NCBI RefSeq assembly: GCF_040115645.1 | Contig: NC_089563.1 | Location: 2,170,001 to 2,234,000, forward strand | DNA length: 64,000 nucleotides | Source of the DNA: Euwallacea fornicatus | Lineage: Eukaryota > Arthropoda > Insecta > Coleoptera > Curculionidae | Direction of reading: 5' to 3' | In this document: in pieces, positions 48,904 to 60,460 of the stretch | Position numbering within the stretch: position 1 is the stretch's first letter | Layout of the letters: the number at the start of each line of letters is the position of its first letter | Position numbers and translations under genes: made by a program | Notes under the pieces: model-generated | Seen by the model: only the letters and a program-made list of their open reading frames with translations | Databases searched by the model: none | Told to the model about the DNA's origin: nothing

Positions 48904-51900
48904 TATTTCGAAAATTGCAAAACTAGGGTCACCAAAACCGCCCCAATCTATAAACTAATTGTCGGAATGTCATGAAATTTTAACGCGTACCATCTGAAGG
49001 TCGGTACTATCCAGAAATCGCATGGGTCTGTTTACAGCGTTGCCATACGCGCGTCAATCCGTAAATGTAGATGAGAAACGGTATTAAATTACGATTTTTG
49101 AATATGTAATGGTGGGATTAGCTGCTTCAGACATCATTTTGGCTCCGTCCTCGTTGGCAGCAGCAGCGTAGCTCTCGATCAAATTGGCCAGCTTGAAAGA
49201 GCGTTGGAGAGCGTAAAGAGGGCTCGTAATCGCCGAGCCTCGTTCACTTCATTTTACAAGTTTTACTCCTAATACTACAACATGCTTGACGCCATTCAAT
49301 ATTTTCCTATCCGCATTGGTGATCATTTCAAGACAATCTTACTCGATTTCCTTCCGAACGCATCTCGTCGCGAAAAGTCCTACTCAGTGTCCTATGTTGA
49401 TGATCGTAATAACATTTCAACTTATTTGAACGGTAAAAACATTAGTCCAACGGACTACAAGCCCCACTACCTGCTTCGAAGTGAAATAAGGTGCAGTGGG
49501 GCAAGTAACGGCCCGGTTTTTGTCGAATTCCGATTTACACTGATTCGTATATTTTGCCATTCATATAAGTATCTGTTTGTTTTTTTATTTAATATATATC
49601 AATGGCATTCTGGGTAGTTGTTATTTAATTAAAATAAACAAAAGCGTGAAGTTTTCATCATGAAATTTGACATTATACGAAATTGTAAAAAACAGGTTAA
49701 GGGGCAAGGGTAGAATTTATATTGACTCAGCTTCAAATGGCTTTTTACCGCATGAAAAATTTAGTTTAGCTCACCAATTGCGCACTTTTAAATAAAACAT
49801 GAACTTTTTTAATTGAAAAGTAAAAAGTTCAATAGTTAGAGAGGTAAGTTAAACATGTTGTAATATATACTAAATCATTTTGTTGCGTAAAAAGCTATAA
49901 AGTCAAAAATTAATTGTTAATTCCAGTTTACCAGATTGATGAGCATTATTAACGTTCGTCAACACCTCTTACATTCATATTGCCTCTTTTTTAAACCTCT
50001 GTTGCAAATGTCGCGCACCCACTGCATACAACTAACGCATTAAATCTATTGCCGATGGTCAATATGTAAAGGCGCATTTACAGATGGTACACAAGTTGTT
50101 GTAGTTATCAACGTTGTTAGATTATATTATTATGCTTGATGGATGTCTCCATTCCGCTTTAGCTGCGTACCTCTAATTGCCCTTTCTTTAACTTCTTTGA
50201 CAGTTGTTACTTTCGCTCCCGTTGCCAGTGTTTTCTTCCCTGCATTTGATTGAATATTCGATGTGCCTGCAGTCTAATGCGTACTTGCCCCGGCGATTAG
50301 TCTGCACTGCGCCATATATATGTAAATATCCCCGGGGTATTAAAAAATAGGGTTTTTCTTCAAAAATATTAAAAACCATATAGGTTTCTTCTTTTAAACG
50401 TAAACTTTTATTGAGAATCTTTATACCCATCAGAGTATACAACTCGGAATTGGATATTTCACTAAGAAACAAGGAACTTTAAATGGGATTCCGTACTTGT
50501 ACGCAAATTTCTGTTGATGCCTAACCTAACCAATTTACTAACACGGAGGAAACCCACAAATAATGCACTACATATACGTTGTTGGATTGAAATCGCTATT
50601 AAGGAGATATCTAATTATTAACTAATGAATTTTTATTTTTATCACAACACAAGGAACATGACAACGCACTTACCTCACTGCACCTTAGTCAATTTTCCTA
50701 GCTTGGCCATATTCAAATGTTACTCCCCTTGACCGAGAAAACTACAGTTCAAAACACTTAACTTTTTATTCACGTGAGGAAATGTAACGATTGAAAGTCT
50801 CCTTACATAAAATAACAAATCAAACAAGTTTAATATGTGAAAAAAGAATAACGACATTTTTTGAATATCTAAACATAACCCTATTTTCTTGCAAGGTTGC
50901 CGCTTTTGTATGCGTTTTAGAGCGTCATGTTCTTCGTTCATCGATTTCAGCGGTAAAAATGTGTTCTTTCGAGAACTAAACTAGTGCTCCTTGTTATTTT
51001 TTTCCCGGTTTTATTATTATTTTCAGTGTAACGCCCAAGTTTTTAAACAGTCAGCGTAAGGAGCTTCTAGCATGTATGCTACGTATTAATTTTGATAAGA
51101 TGTGGCATCACTGCTGATATTAAGCCTGCGACGTGCATAAAAAGTTACATGATTTGAACCATACGTACATATTTGTAGGTATTTTTTTAAATAGTTCGTT
51201 ACCTTACAGCGATGTGGTACGTGCACTTGGTTAACTACGCCTAGCTTGAGGTATTTAATGATAAGCTTTACTATTCCCCTAAATGTTCCCATTTGCATGA
51301 ATTGTGTAGGTACGCAGTCATTTTTATCGGATCGATATATGGAAAATTGCCTCGGTTATTTTCCACTTTTAACGACTCCATTGTTTCATTTACGATATTG
51401 ACGTTGGCAATCGTACCATTGCAAAATGGACGACTTGTCATTAGCGGCCTTAAATGTAATATGTATATGAATTGGAGATATTAGAGTAAAAGGTAGATAG
51501 CGTTTAAAATTGTTACTATCCATATTACCTACTATAATTTAAAAGTGATAGTAATTTAAACAAAATTAGATTGAAATTAATTATCTAGGCTTAAACTAGG
51601 TGCCTAGACGCTACTGACGACCTTCTTGACCTAGTCCAATGAATAGTAAATTGATGTTACAAAGTATTAAGTACGCATTTACCAAAGTGACCGTCATTTG
51701 GCCAATGTCAAGACCGCATTAATTATCGTAGTAATTCCTTTTAAGTTACCATTGCCATTAAATTAAACTACCTTAAATTGTGACAGATAATTATACTATT
51801 TTTTAGAAAAAAAAACTGTATGCAATTTGTAACTTAAGTTCAGAAAAAAAAATGGTAAAAGTGTAGGGAAAATTGCGTGAAAAACGGTCTAATTACGCTT

Positions 51901-54798
51901 GAAATTGACCCTAATCAACTAATTAATAAGATTATTTAAATTTAATTAGCACATGTTTGTATTGTCGGTCATATTTTATTCCTGCTTACACAGGTTGTCT
52001 AAAACAGAAATTGGCGATTACTTTGACGAAAATTTATTACAAGGTACAAGGAACAGCTCTCAAATTAAATTTACTCAAAAGATAATTCACCTTCAAGAAT
52101 ATTTGTTTATCTTATTTAAGTGCGTCCACTGTTATCACTTTCGAAACTGTGAGAGTTACAAAATGTGAGAAAAATCCAAACTTCGGGGACTTTTTTGCGA
52201 TGGAATTCATGATTCTTAAGTCAATGAAAACTTACTCATTTTCTAGGTCAAAATAATATATTTTTTACATTACAACCTTACACGTTTCGAAACTTAAAGT
52301 CGTGATATATCGTGGAAATGCAATTTCCAGTGTCTTTCATGCGACGAGAAAAATCCACATTTGTACGAAAAAAAGGAATTGGTATCGGGTTATTGAATTG
52401 GACGCCAAATATCTTTTTTTTTTTTTAACTTAGAATGGTAAATTTAATTAAGAATCATGAAACGTATCCAACGGTAAATTCCTCATGTTTACCTAACTAG
52501 CAATTTGAATTGAAGAAATCATGAAGCGCATCGTTGGAAGGCATGTTTGGCCAGGACGATCTGTAATATTGTTGATTTTTTTTTTAATGAAAGAATTCGG
52601 CATGCTTTATCCATTACGTTTTATCCAAATTTTTTTGTCATTCATCATACTTCATGTTTTACGGTTAAAAGTTCATAATAAAAACCTGTTCTTAGCATCT
52701 ATGTAGGTATAACGTAACATTCTAAATTCTTACACGCCTGATATCTATTATGAGCATTTTTCTTGGGTTTAAATATTAATTTAATAGTCTCAATTATATA
52801 AGACTCAGGTTTACAATTATCTGGCCTTCTTTAATTGGTACACATTTTCTAACTTCCCTAAGAAAATTGAGCCTAATTTGTCAACAATCTCACCCGGAGG
52901 TCCTTTGGTATAACTGATTAAAGTCTACATTTAACATATTATTATAGCAAATGTCTTTCCTATTAAAATTATTAAATCGAAATTGCCTTAGAAGTATTTA
53001 ATTTTAAATTTGCGTCCTATGATCTGATAGATTATATATCTCCCTAGTTCCTGTTTTATAAAGTTCCAATTATTACTCATCTATGTAAATTACATTAATC
53101 AAACTATCACCGCCTCTCGTTATACACGTTGGTTCATCAATGATTTGCTTTAGGTTGAAAGTATTAAACAACGATTTCAAATGTTTGGACTCAGTGTTTT
53201 TTATGAGAAAATTTATGTTTAAATTATACAGCCAAAAAAAGTAAAATCATGTCACGATGGCAAACTAAACATAAGACTTTCCGCCACCTTCAAACGTTCG
53301 TGTCTACCTAATGGAGGTTTGGAGATGTAAACCTCTCAATTAAGCGTTTTATTTAATGAAAACCTGTCTCATACCAAAGATATTCAAGTCTCACGTCGTT
53401 GCTCAACGGGATAACTACAAAAACCACAACTGCATTTTTTTTATTTTTTTTATTTAAAAAGTACATGTTATGGTGCCACTCCACGCCTTTATGAACTTTC
53501 TATCCCTAGGAAATGTTGTGCTATGCTAAATGAACAGTCAGCCATATTCATGTGATTCGACACGATCCAAAATTATTAAATAAAAATTATTAGTGAAAAT
53601 TCAGATTGTTGAATTCATGCATTTTTCCTATCAGGCAGGTTTTCTGAACACGCCATTAAATTTTTTTGTACAAGAAGTGCACCAGTGAATTGCAAGAACT
53701 GTCAGTCTTGCGAAAAAAACTACTTACATTTCTTGCAATGCAACCTGTACCATCCCATCGATGGTGAATGCTTCCAGTTAGAAATCTGGCCCCAAAGGTG
53801 AGGATTTACCAGCGATGTAGGAAAAAAGCACATAACAAGCAATTGCTTGCATCACACTGAAGTGGTTCCAACTCCTTGGATAGAAGGCCGCCCTGCAATA
53901 GTGTCTCTCCGACGCCATTTTGTAGTTACAGATGCGACTTGCGTCGACGCAATGAGCGCGAAAGACGCGAGTTATGATAGTGAGGTTATTTCTTCCAGTC
54001 ACACTGCTATGGGTCAGTAAGGCACACTCGTCAGCAAGATGGAACAAACAAAGAATGCTACGTCCTCTTCTTCCGAAGGATTAGGATTTTCGAGCAAACT
54101 GGCTGTTTGAAATTTTAAAATGAGAAAGCTTGATCACTGATTCAACCCTGCAAATTACTTTAGCAAACGGTAGGCCACTCGAAGAGTCGATAACTAGAAA
54201 ATCATACACGTCAAAACGACCTTGCCCACACGTTGCGAAGAAATATTACCAAGAGCGAAGGTTGTTTGTTGTTGGTGTGTCACGTTCCAACCACATATTG
54301 CTAAAGATTAATTTAGTGAGTCACCCAAACACCCATTATTTGATTACCGTTTATCTGCCATGACTGACCCATTCTAACCACGTCATTTTATTACAGAAAA
54401 TTCTGGTAATTCCTAGAAAGACTTTCACTGAATTTATGATAAATCTTTCGATCTAATAAATATAATTACGTGCGTATTGCAGACGTTATCAGCCATCGTG
54501 ATGGTTTCCAGAAAATTGATGATTCTAGAGATGTAAATAATGTAATGCGATTAAATTTTGCACAAACCCTCTCAAGTGAGGAGCTCATTAGGCGGTTCAT
54601 TTGTCACTCCGTCAACTCTGTTTGTTTTCAGACTAAGGTCAGCTGTTTTACAATAGTTACACGTGTAGGGAAACGAAGCATTATTTACAATAACTCATGC
54701 CAAAAAAACTGGTGCCAGCTTTTAAGAAAAAAAAATTAAAGAATATTCACGCACTTTCCAGTTGTCTTTCGCAATTTTATCTAACCAAAGGAACAACT
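48904..54798. other. No gene recognised
   Basis: About 5.9 kb of AT-rich sequence. Open frames up to 111 codons (for example 49282-49617, +) show no recognisable domain. No RNA gene or repeat array was seen. Confidence 0.4.
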
Positions 54799-55735
54799 TA
54801 CGAGGATAGTCCCAAAAGTACCCGACCTAACACTTAAAGATTTTTTTTTTAATATTACATTATTTCTCAATATTCTTCGAGATTGACACATTTTTTCCAC
54901 CGAATCACTTCTTCCAGTTTGGAAATCGAAAATAATCTGAGGAAGCCAAATCTGGCGAATAGGGCGGGTGGGCGTACAAAATTAATTGATATTGGCCATC
55001 GCAATGATGGAAGTGTGAACTGGTGTGTTGTGTTGATGAAACAAGACTTTCTTTTTCGCCAAGCTAGGTCACTTTTTCCTAATTTATTCGCTTAAAAGCT
55101 GCAATAAATTTGTATAATTTCCTCCGTTTATTGCTTTTCCTTTAGACGGGTAGTCGATAAAAATTATCCCACGTACATCCCAAAAAACTGACGTCACCAC
55201 TGTTGGGTGAATGACGAACTCACGTTTTACCCATGGTTACGAATCGATGCAAAAGCTAGGCTTTATTGCTGCAAAACTATGCCAAACACAAAACTGTTTC
55301 TATTCATCTTGTGAACATCTTTCTCATATCCAATTATTTGGTCAAAATGCGATGTCCAACACTTTGTGAAGTACCTATCTTCCGGTACAGTTTAGTGAAT
55401 TTTAGCCACGATTTCTGGTGAGGTCAGATCTGGAGAGTCATTGGGTCGACCACTGAGGAGTTTGTTTTGGCTGCTCGTAGGACCACGTTTAAACTCTTCC
55501 ACCCAATATTTTACAGGCGTTAACGCAGGACCAGATTCGAAGATTAAATCCTCTATCGATGATCAATTTTTCTATATTCACAAAATCTCTAAAAAATGAA
55601 CTTAAAGTAACGTAGCACCCTCAAATTTTAAACATAAGGTTTTTAAGGTTATGTCCTTGTAATATAGGTAAGTTTTTAACAAAAAAAGAATGCCATCTAT
55701 ATGTCAGACAAGATACTTCGGGGATTATCCTCGTA
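54799..55735 (-). mobile_element. Internally deleted mariner element with defective transposase
   Basis: TTACGAGGATAGTCCCAAAAG at the left end (54798 on) is the inverse of the right end at 55714-55736 (TTACGAGGATAATCCCCGAAG). The minus-strand coding remnant reads EEFKRGPTSS, SGRPNDSPDLTSPEIVAKIHK, TSVFWDVRGIIFIDYPSKGK (second strand of the catalytic core), LAKKKVLFHQHNTPVHTS and PPYSPDLASSDYF. The HQDN aspartate is His here, so it is catalytically dead. At ~940 bp versus ~1.3 kb for mariner, the N-terminal region is missing. Confidence 0.88.
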
Positions 55736-58700
55736 ATTCCTTGCAAATGTTTACCGCTTAGCTTTACAACGCTTATCTGACTAACTCAAATCGAAACCCA
55801 ACTTTCACATCCAAATCATCCACTTGTGTTGATACATGGATAAAGAGCATGATACTGTTTACATGACCCATTCCATTGCAAACATTGCTGATTTTATGCA
55901 ACAATTCACTAGTGGTGTGATCTCACGACGGCACTTTATTATTTGCTTAAGTTGATTCAGATAACAGCATTCCATTGATTTAGCAGCCATTGTTAGAATT
56001 TTACATAATTATTTCATGAGTATGTGACAATTAAGTGTGGAAAAAGATATGAAAATCTCAGTGGGAGTAATGCACATATCTTCTTGCAAGTTGGCAACCT
56101 GGAGATCGTCGATCATTCTGTGAAAAATTGTGAAATTCTGGAACTTAATGGTGGGCGAAACGTGTTGTTTTGATGATACGTAACCAAGTATCCATGTTCC
56201 CGAATGTGGGACATCAACTGATTACATTATTAATAGATCACTTCGAGATCTTTAACTTTTAATGCACACACGATCGTTAGGAGGAGAAATCTAGAATTAC
56301 CTAAAGTCACTATCAGCACTGCTTCCACTTCAAAATAGATATCAGGAGATAACATTTAACATCTTTCCTGTTAACACTACCAAAGAATAGCTTGTTTGCC
56401 CACAATGACGCATTCAGGAACGTGCTTGCTGCTTTTGTTGGTTTCCCACGGTATTGCACACGAAGACAGTCTCGGTTACAACAGAGGGCTGATTGTCTTA
56501 TCAAAAGGTTGTTAAAGGAGAGGCTGTTGGTCCAAGGGTTTCAGGAATGTCTTATGTCAATATTAGAGCACGAACGTGCGGTTTCAACAGTTTCGCGTAT
56601 CACGTATCGAGTTATATCAGCTAATTGGGACGACCAATAGTGACTGTCTTTCTTGTAGTCATTGCCAAAATATTATTGGTATATTTCTGCGAATAGAAAT
56701 TGTTTAATAGATTTCGTGAGATGAACCGCTGACATCCGAATTGTTTTGCTGAACTGCGCTTGTAAGCAAAGGTACGGTGGTTTCGTCCAAAAACGATGTG
56801 AAAAAAAATTTCAAACCATGAATTGGTTGAATTGATTTTATTCAGAAAGTGTAAATGGGATAATAGTACTAACTAGTACTACTAAGATAATATCAACACG
56901 TTTCTGGCCAAGACTAAATGGAAACCAATTTTGTTTAGTGCATGCATGTCGCAGCCAAGTTCGACCTCAAATTCGGCTTTCACATTTGTCCTACAAATAA
57001 TGAATTAAGTCTCGACATACGAGCAATGTTAGTAGATTTTTCCACAGCGCACTTGCTCTGAATCTTTTTGTTTACACCCTTTCTCATACAATAACGTATA
57101 ATAAAACGAAAAAGTTCCTGTGTTAACTCATCCCTACTTTGTTATGCAAACTTCCCCAGATTTCGTATACATGGTATCCCGAAATCAGTGAAAATATATT
57201 CCAGTAAGGTATTCCATTTAAAGAAAGACCATATATACGGAAATTTTTCATTCCCAGATACCTTACTTTTTTGAAGTTTCTTCTTTCCACTCCTATTTTA
57301 CGGACCATTTAAATTTGGAGCGTACTTACTTTATGCCTTACATTATATTATATTCTATTGAATTGGATGGACTTATAGCAGTCCGTCATTGAGACCTCAG
57401 ATCTTTTGTGAATCTGAGGCGCCCATCAGCCTTTACTACTCATCTTGTTCGCTTTCTTCATGAACCTGACCATCTTTCCAAATGTCCTCCTGTTAAAGTT
57501 TTCTGTTCGGATTAGAGCTCTACCGGACTTATCCAACTTTTCTCTGAGAATTACGGGCATGCGCACAAAACATGCTGCTCAGTCTACTCCTTCTCAAACA
57601 ATTCGTTACAGATGCTCATTCCGTGGAAATGACTCAAGAACCTTGTATAAAGCAGTCTGGTAATTCCTATCTATTGTCTGTTTAACTGTTCAAGTAATTG
57701 GTCTCTCTTCTTGGATGGTCCAGTCAGGACTTTCTTGGAGTGTGGCATAACCGGTAGAGTATTCCAGTGCTCGTGGAACTTCATTTCGTTTCTCTTTCTG
57801 AAGCTTCGCTTTTATCAAGCAGCGGGAAACCTCTAAAGATGATTCAGGCTTTATGCTGATTGATGGTATCCATATGTCGGCATCATTCGATTAAGCTCAC
57901 CCAAAGCCTGTCCCCTAAAACCTCCACGTTACCAACATGGCGCACCACGGTGCTGTGCTTTTCCCTGGCATTCCGACAGGGCTCCAGCCTCTCGTTGTGA
58001 CTTCCCAGAGGTCGGCATAGTGGTGGAGGTAGTCTTTTACTTCCTCGTCGACCGGACTATTATCCCCGTGATACCAGTCGAATGTTAGCGAAGACGGTTT
58101 ACGGAAACACGCACGAGTCGCTATATTCGTCACCGTTAAAAACCGGCTAACACCGAGCTTCTTCAACCATTAAACCCTCGGCAAACTATAAGAACTGTTT
58201 CACACATGCAAGGTTATTATTCAAACAGCCTTGTTTATTCGGTGAGGTGAATAAGAAACCTCACTTACATGGCTCTGGTGTATATGAAATGCCTTATTGA
58301 TGTCTTCATCTTTCGACCGAGTAAACGGTGCCGTTAGACAGTCGCTGTGTTTGCGTTAATCGGCGCCAATTCATACGGCCCTTTCATATCATTTAAAAAC
58401 TACCTAACATCACATGGTATGAGACCCCAAATGAGACTTCTAAAAATTAGTCAGTGGAAGTGGTGAAAAATTGCGCTTGTGCATGTGATATCTAATCTTT
58501 ATTGTTTATAAATTTAATATGCTGAAACAAAATCGACACTGATTACAAATAATTCATTGGATAGACAACTATTAAATCGCTCATTGTGCGTCGTAAAGGA
58601 AAAGTCCTAACTATTATTTAATGTGACCAATCCTAATACGCCATACCTAATTCGCACTTGTAGCATTAGGTATGGCACTCGCATGCGTGACTCGGCCTAC

Positions 58701-59189
58701 CACTTCGTGGCAATAATTCTCATGGCTGGCAATGGACGCTCATCCGACACTAACCATATAAGTAGGTCTCTAATGACCTACCGAAATACTATCGTAAAAC
58801 TTTTGCCCGACTTAAACTTATCAAAATCTTTGATTTCAGCGCTTCAAATAAAACGTGAGCACATTGGTCATGTGACTTTGATCTAATCCGGCGCGTGACA
58901 ACTTCGTCCGTGAGTTAAACAGGACCGCTCAAGTAAGTATAATCGTTTTTGTCACGTCGCCTCAGTTTATTGGTATCGACGAACGGTTGATCGTTAATTC
59001 ACCCCGAAACCACCCCTAAACAACTCCAAACCCAATCTCCGACCTCCAATCGATAGGAGCCCTAATAAGATCAAACTCGAAGCCAAACAAGTGTTCGACA
59101 CGGTCCATATTCTTATGTAAAAAAATCCGTCCAGTACATTTCTGGGCGTGTGCAAGACAAAGAAGGCCGACGACAGAGACGGCACGAGG
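55736..59189. other. No known gene; GC-richer unidentified ORF at 57915-58166 (-)
   Basis: An 83-codon minus-strand frame (57915-58166) is GC-richer than its flanks and composition-wise protein-like (TFDWYHGDNSPVDEEVKDYL). I cannot assign it to a family. A plus-strand frame at 56392-56640 is likewise unidentified; its RLLKERLLVQGFQ stretch is faintly retroelement-like. A TTCCCACG site lies at 56443-56450. Confidence 0.3.
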
Positions 59190-59260
59190 GCAGCTGCACG
59201 CGCTAACTCTGCCACAGGTGGCCGAAGTGTGGGAAAGATCAAGCTCCCGCGTTTCCCACG
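59190..59260 (+). promoter_or_regulatory. SPS+A module of the E(spl) bHLH gene
   Basis: The A (proneural) site GCAGCTG is at 59190-59196, and a second E-box CAGGTG is at 59215-59220. The Su(H) paired site is TGTGGGAA (59228-59235) facing TTCCCACG (59253-59260) with a 17-bp spacer. CACGCG at 59197-59202 is a HES-class site that could mediate autorepression. The SPS sits 45 bp upstream of the TATA box. SPS+A is the known Notch plus proneural synergy code of E(spl) bHLH promoters. Motifs are seen directly; function is inferred. Confidence 0.88.
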
Positions 59261-59305
59261 ATCAAAAACTACGACACATCGTCATGACTACACACCTGAA
59301 CGACC

Positions 59306-59342
59306 TATAAAATGGCCTCCCCTACCACCAGACCGCTCATTC
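59306..59342 (+). promoter_or_regulatory. Core promoter: TATA box and initiator
   Basis: TATAAAA (59306-59312) and TCATTC (59337-59342) are 31 bp apart, predicting a start near A59339 and a 5' leader of about 112 nt. It has the same TATA and TCATTC elements as the Bearded-family gene. Confidence 0.82.
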
Positions 59343-59450
59343 TGTTGTCGACTTTCGCGCAGTACGCTTCGAACTGATACGAACCATTCTGGTACTAAGT
59401 CGTTCGCTTTCGTTCAACACGCGCCAAGTTTATAGTTCAGTGAAAACAAA

Positions 59451-60074
59451 ATGATGTCAACTACAGTTGAAGAGCCACAGCCAATATCCAGGACCTACCA
59501 GTACCGGAAAGTGATGAAACCGATGCTGGAGAGGAAAAGGAGGGCGCGAATCAATCGGTGTTTAGACGAGCTCAAAGAGTTGATGGTGACTGCCCTGCAG
59601 AGCGAAGGAGAGAACGTTTCCAAGTTGGAGAAAGCAGATATCCTAGAGTTAACCGTGAGGCATCTGCACAAGCTCCGAAGACAACAACGCCTCACTTACA
59701 ACCCCATCATGGATGCGGATCGCTTTCGGGCCGGATACACACACTGTGCCAATGAAGTATCCAGGTGTTTGGCAGCCACTCCTGGGGTGGACGTGCACTT
59801 GGGAACCAAGTTAATGACCCATCTGGGACATCGCCTCAATGAAATGGATAAAGTGTCCCCTTTAGTGATCAACGTGTCCAACCCCTACACCCCACCAGGC
59901 TCTCCAAACCTGGAAAGTTCCACAGCTACCTCCACCGCTTATTCGTTGCCTCTAACGCCCGCTTCCTCGACTTCTTCGAGACAGACCCCATCGCCCAGTC
60001 AACCCATTGACTGCACCACTACGGGTCTACTAAAAGTGGCGATGCAGGACGAGAAGGTGTGGCGACCTTGGTGA
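59451..60074 (+). CDS. E(spl)-HLH: E(spl)-type bHLH-Orange transcriptional repressor (207 aa)
   Basis: A nuclear repressor induced by Notch. Family members bind E-box/N-box DNA, repress proneural genes and recruit Groucho. The basic region (about residues 19-34) contains KPMLERKRRARIN, including Pro24, the HES-family proline. Helix-loop-helix spans about 35-76 (CLDELKELM ... KLEKADILELTVRHL). The Orange domain is about 91-131 (RFRAGYTHCANEVSRCL ... LMTHLGHRLN). A Pro/Ser/Thr-rich linker (about 140-190) precedes the terminal WRPW (204-207), the Groucho tetrapeptide. The length and intronless structure match E(spl) bHLH genes rather than hairy or deadpan. Translation may begin at M1 (59451) or the adjacent M2 (59454). 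SPS+A lies upstream; K and Brd boxes lie downstream. The family call is firm; which fly paralogue it resembles most is not resolved. Confidence 0.98.
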   Translation: MMSTTVEEPQPISRTYQYRKVMKPMLERKRRARINRCLDELKELMVTALQSEGENVSKLEKADILELTVRHLHKLRRQQRLTYNPIMDADRFRAGYTHCANEVSRCLAATPGVDVHLGTKLMTHLGHRLNEMDKVSPLVINVSNPYTPPGSPNLESSTATSTAYSLPLTPASSTSSRQTPSPSQPIDCTTTGLLKVAMQDEKVWRPW

Positions 60075-60460
60075 ATTTCCATTTCTTGTATGTGTTTGTT
60101 GTTGGAAAATCTCACGTGCTCGTACAGTCTTTCGACAAAAATTGTATAAAATTTATGAAGTAAAATTTGCTCAATTAGCGTGTAAGTTCTCTGCAGTAGA
60201 GGTTTAAAGCTTTAATTTCTCCTAGATTTTAAATAACGTATTAGCGATTAAGTAGATAGAGAGTTTTCATTTTTTATTTTAATAATAACAATAATTGTGA
60301 TACATATTTGTTAAGGTGGTACCTGTGATTTTTGTACTAATGAGGCGTCGGCCCATTTTTTTGTAATGACATGGAAATGTATTGCAACATCGACTGTGAT
60401 ACATTATGTGTAATTTTTTCATGGTTGAGTTAATTTTGATAATAAAAAATAACCATTTGT
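60075..60460 (+). promoter_or_regulatory. 3' UTR with Brd box, three K boxes and poly(A) signal
   Basis: Brd box AGCTTTA is at 60208-60214. K-box cores TGTGAT are at 60296-60301, 60324-60329 (as CTGTGAT) and 60395-60400 (as the full CTGTGATA, 60394-60401). AATAAA at 60441-60446 is the likely poly(A) signal. No GY box was found. The motif set predicts microRNA repression, as in Drosophila E(spl) bHLH transcripts. Confidence 0.85.

Noticed and set aside
59495..59881. Overlapping ORFs on both strands within the bHLH gene
   Set aside because: Shadow frames of the GC-richer bHLH coding sequence with no independent motif.
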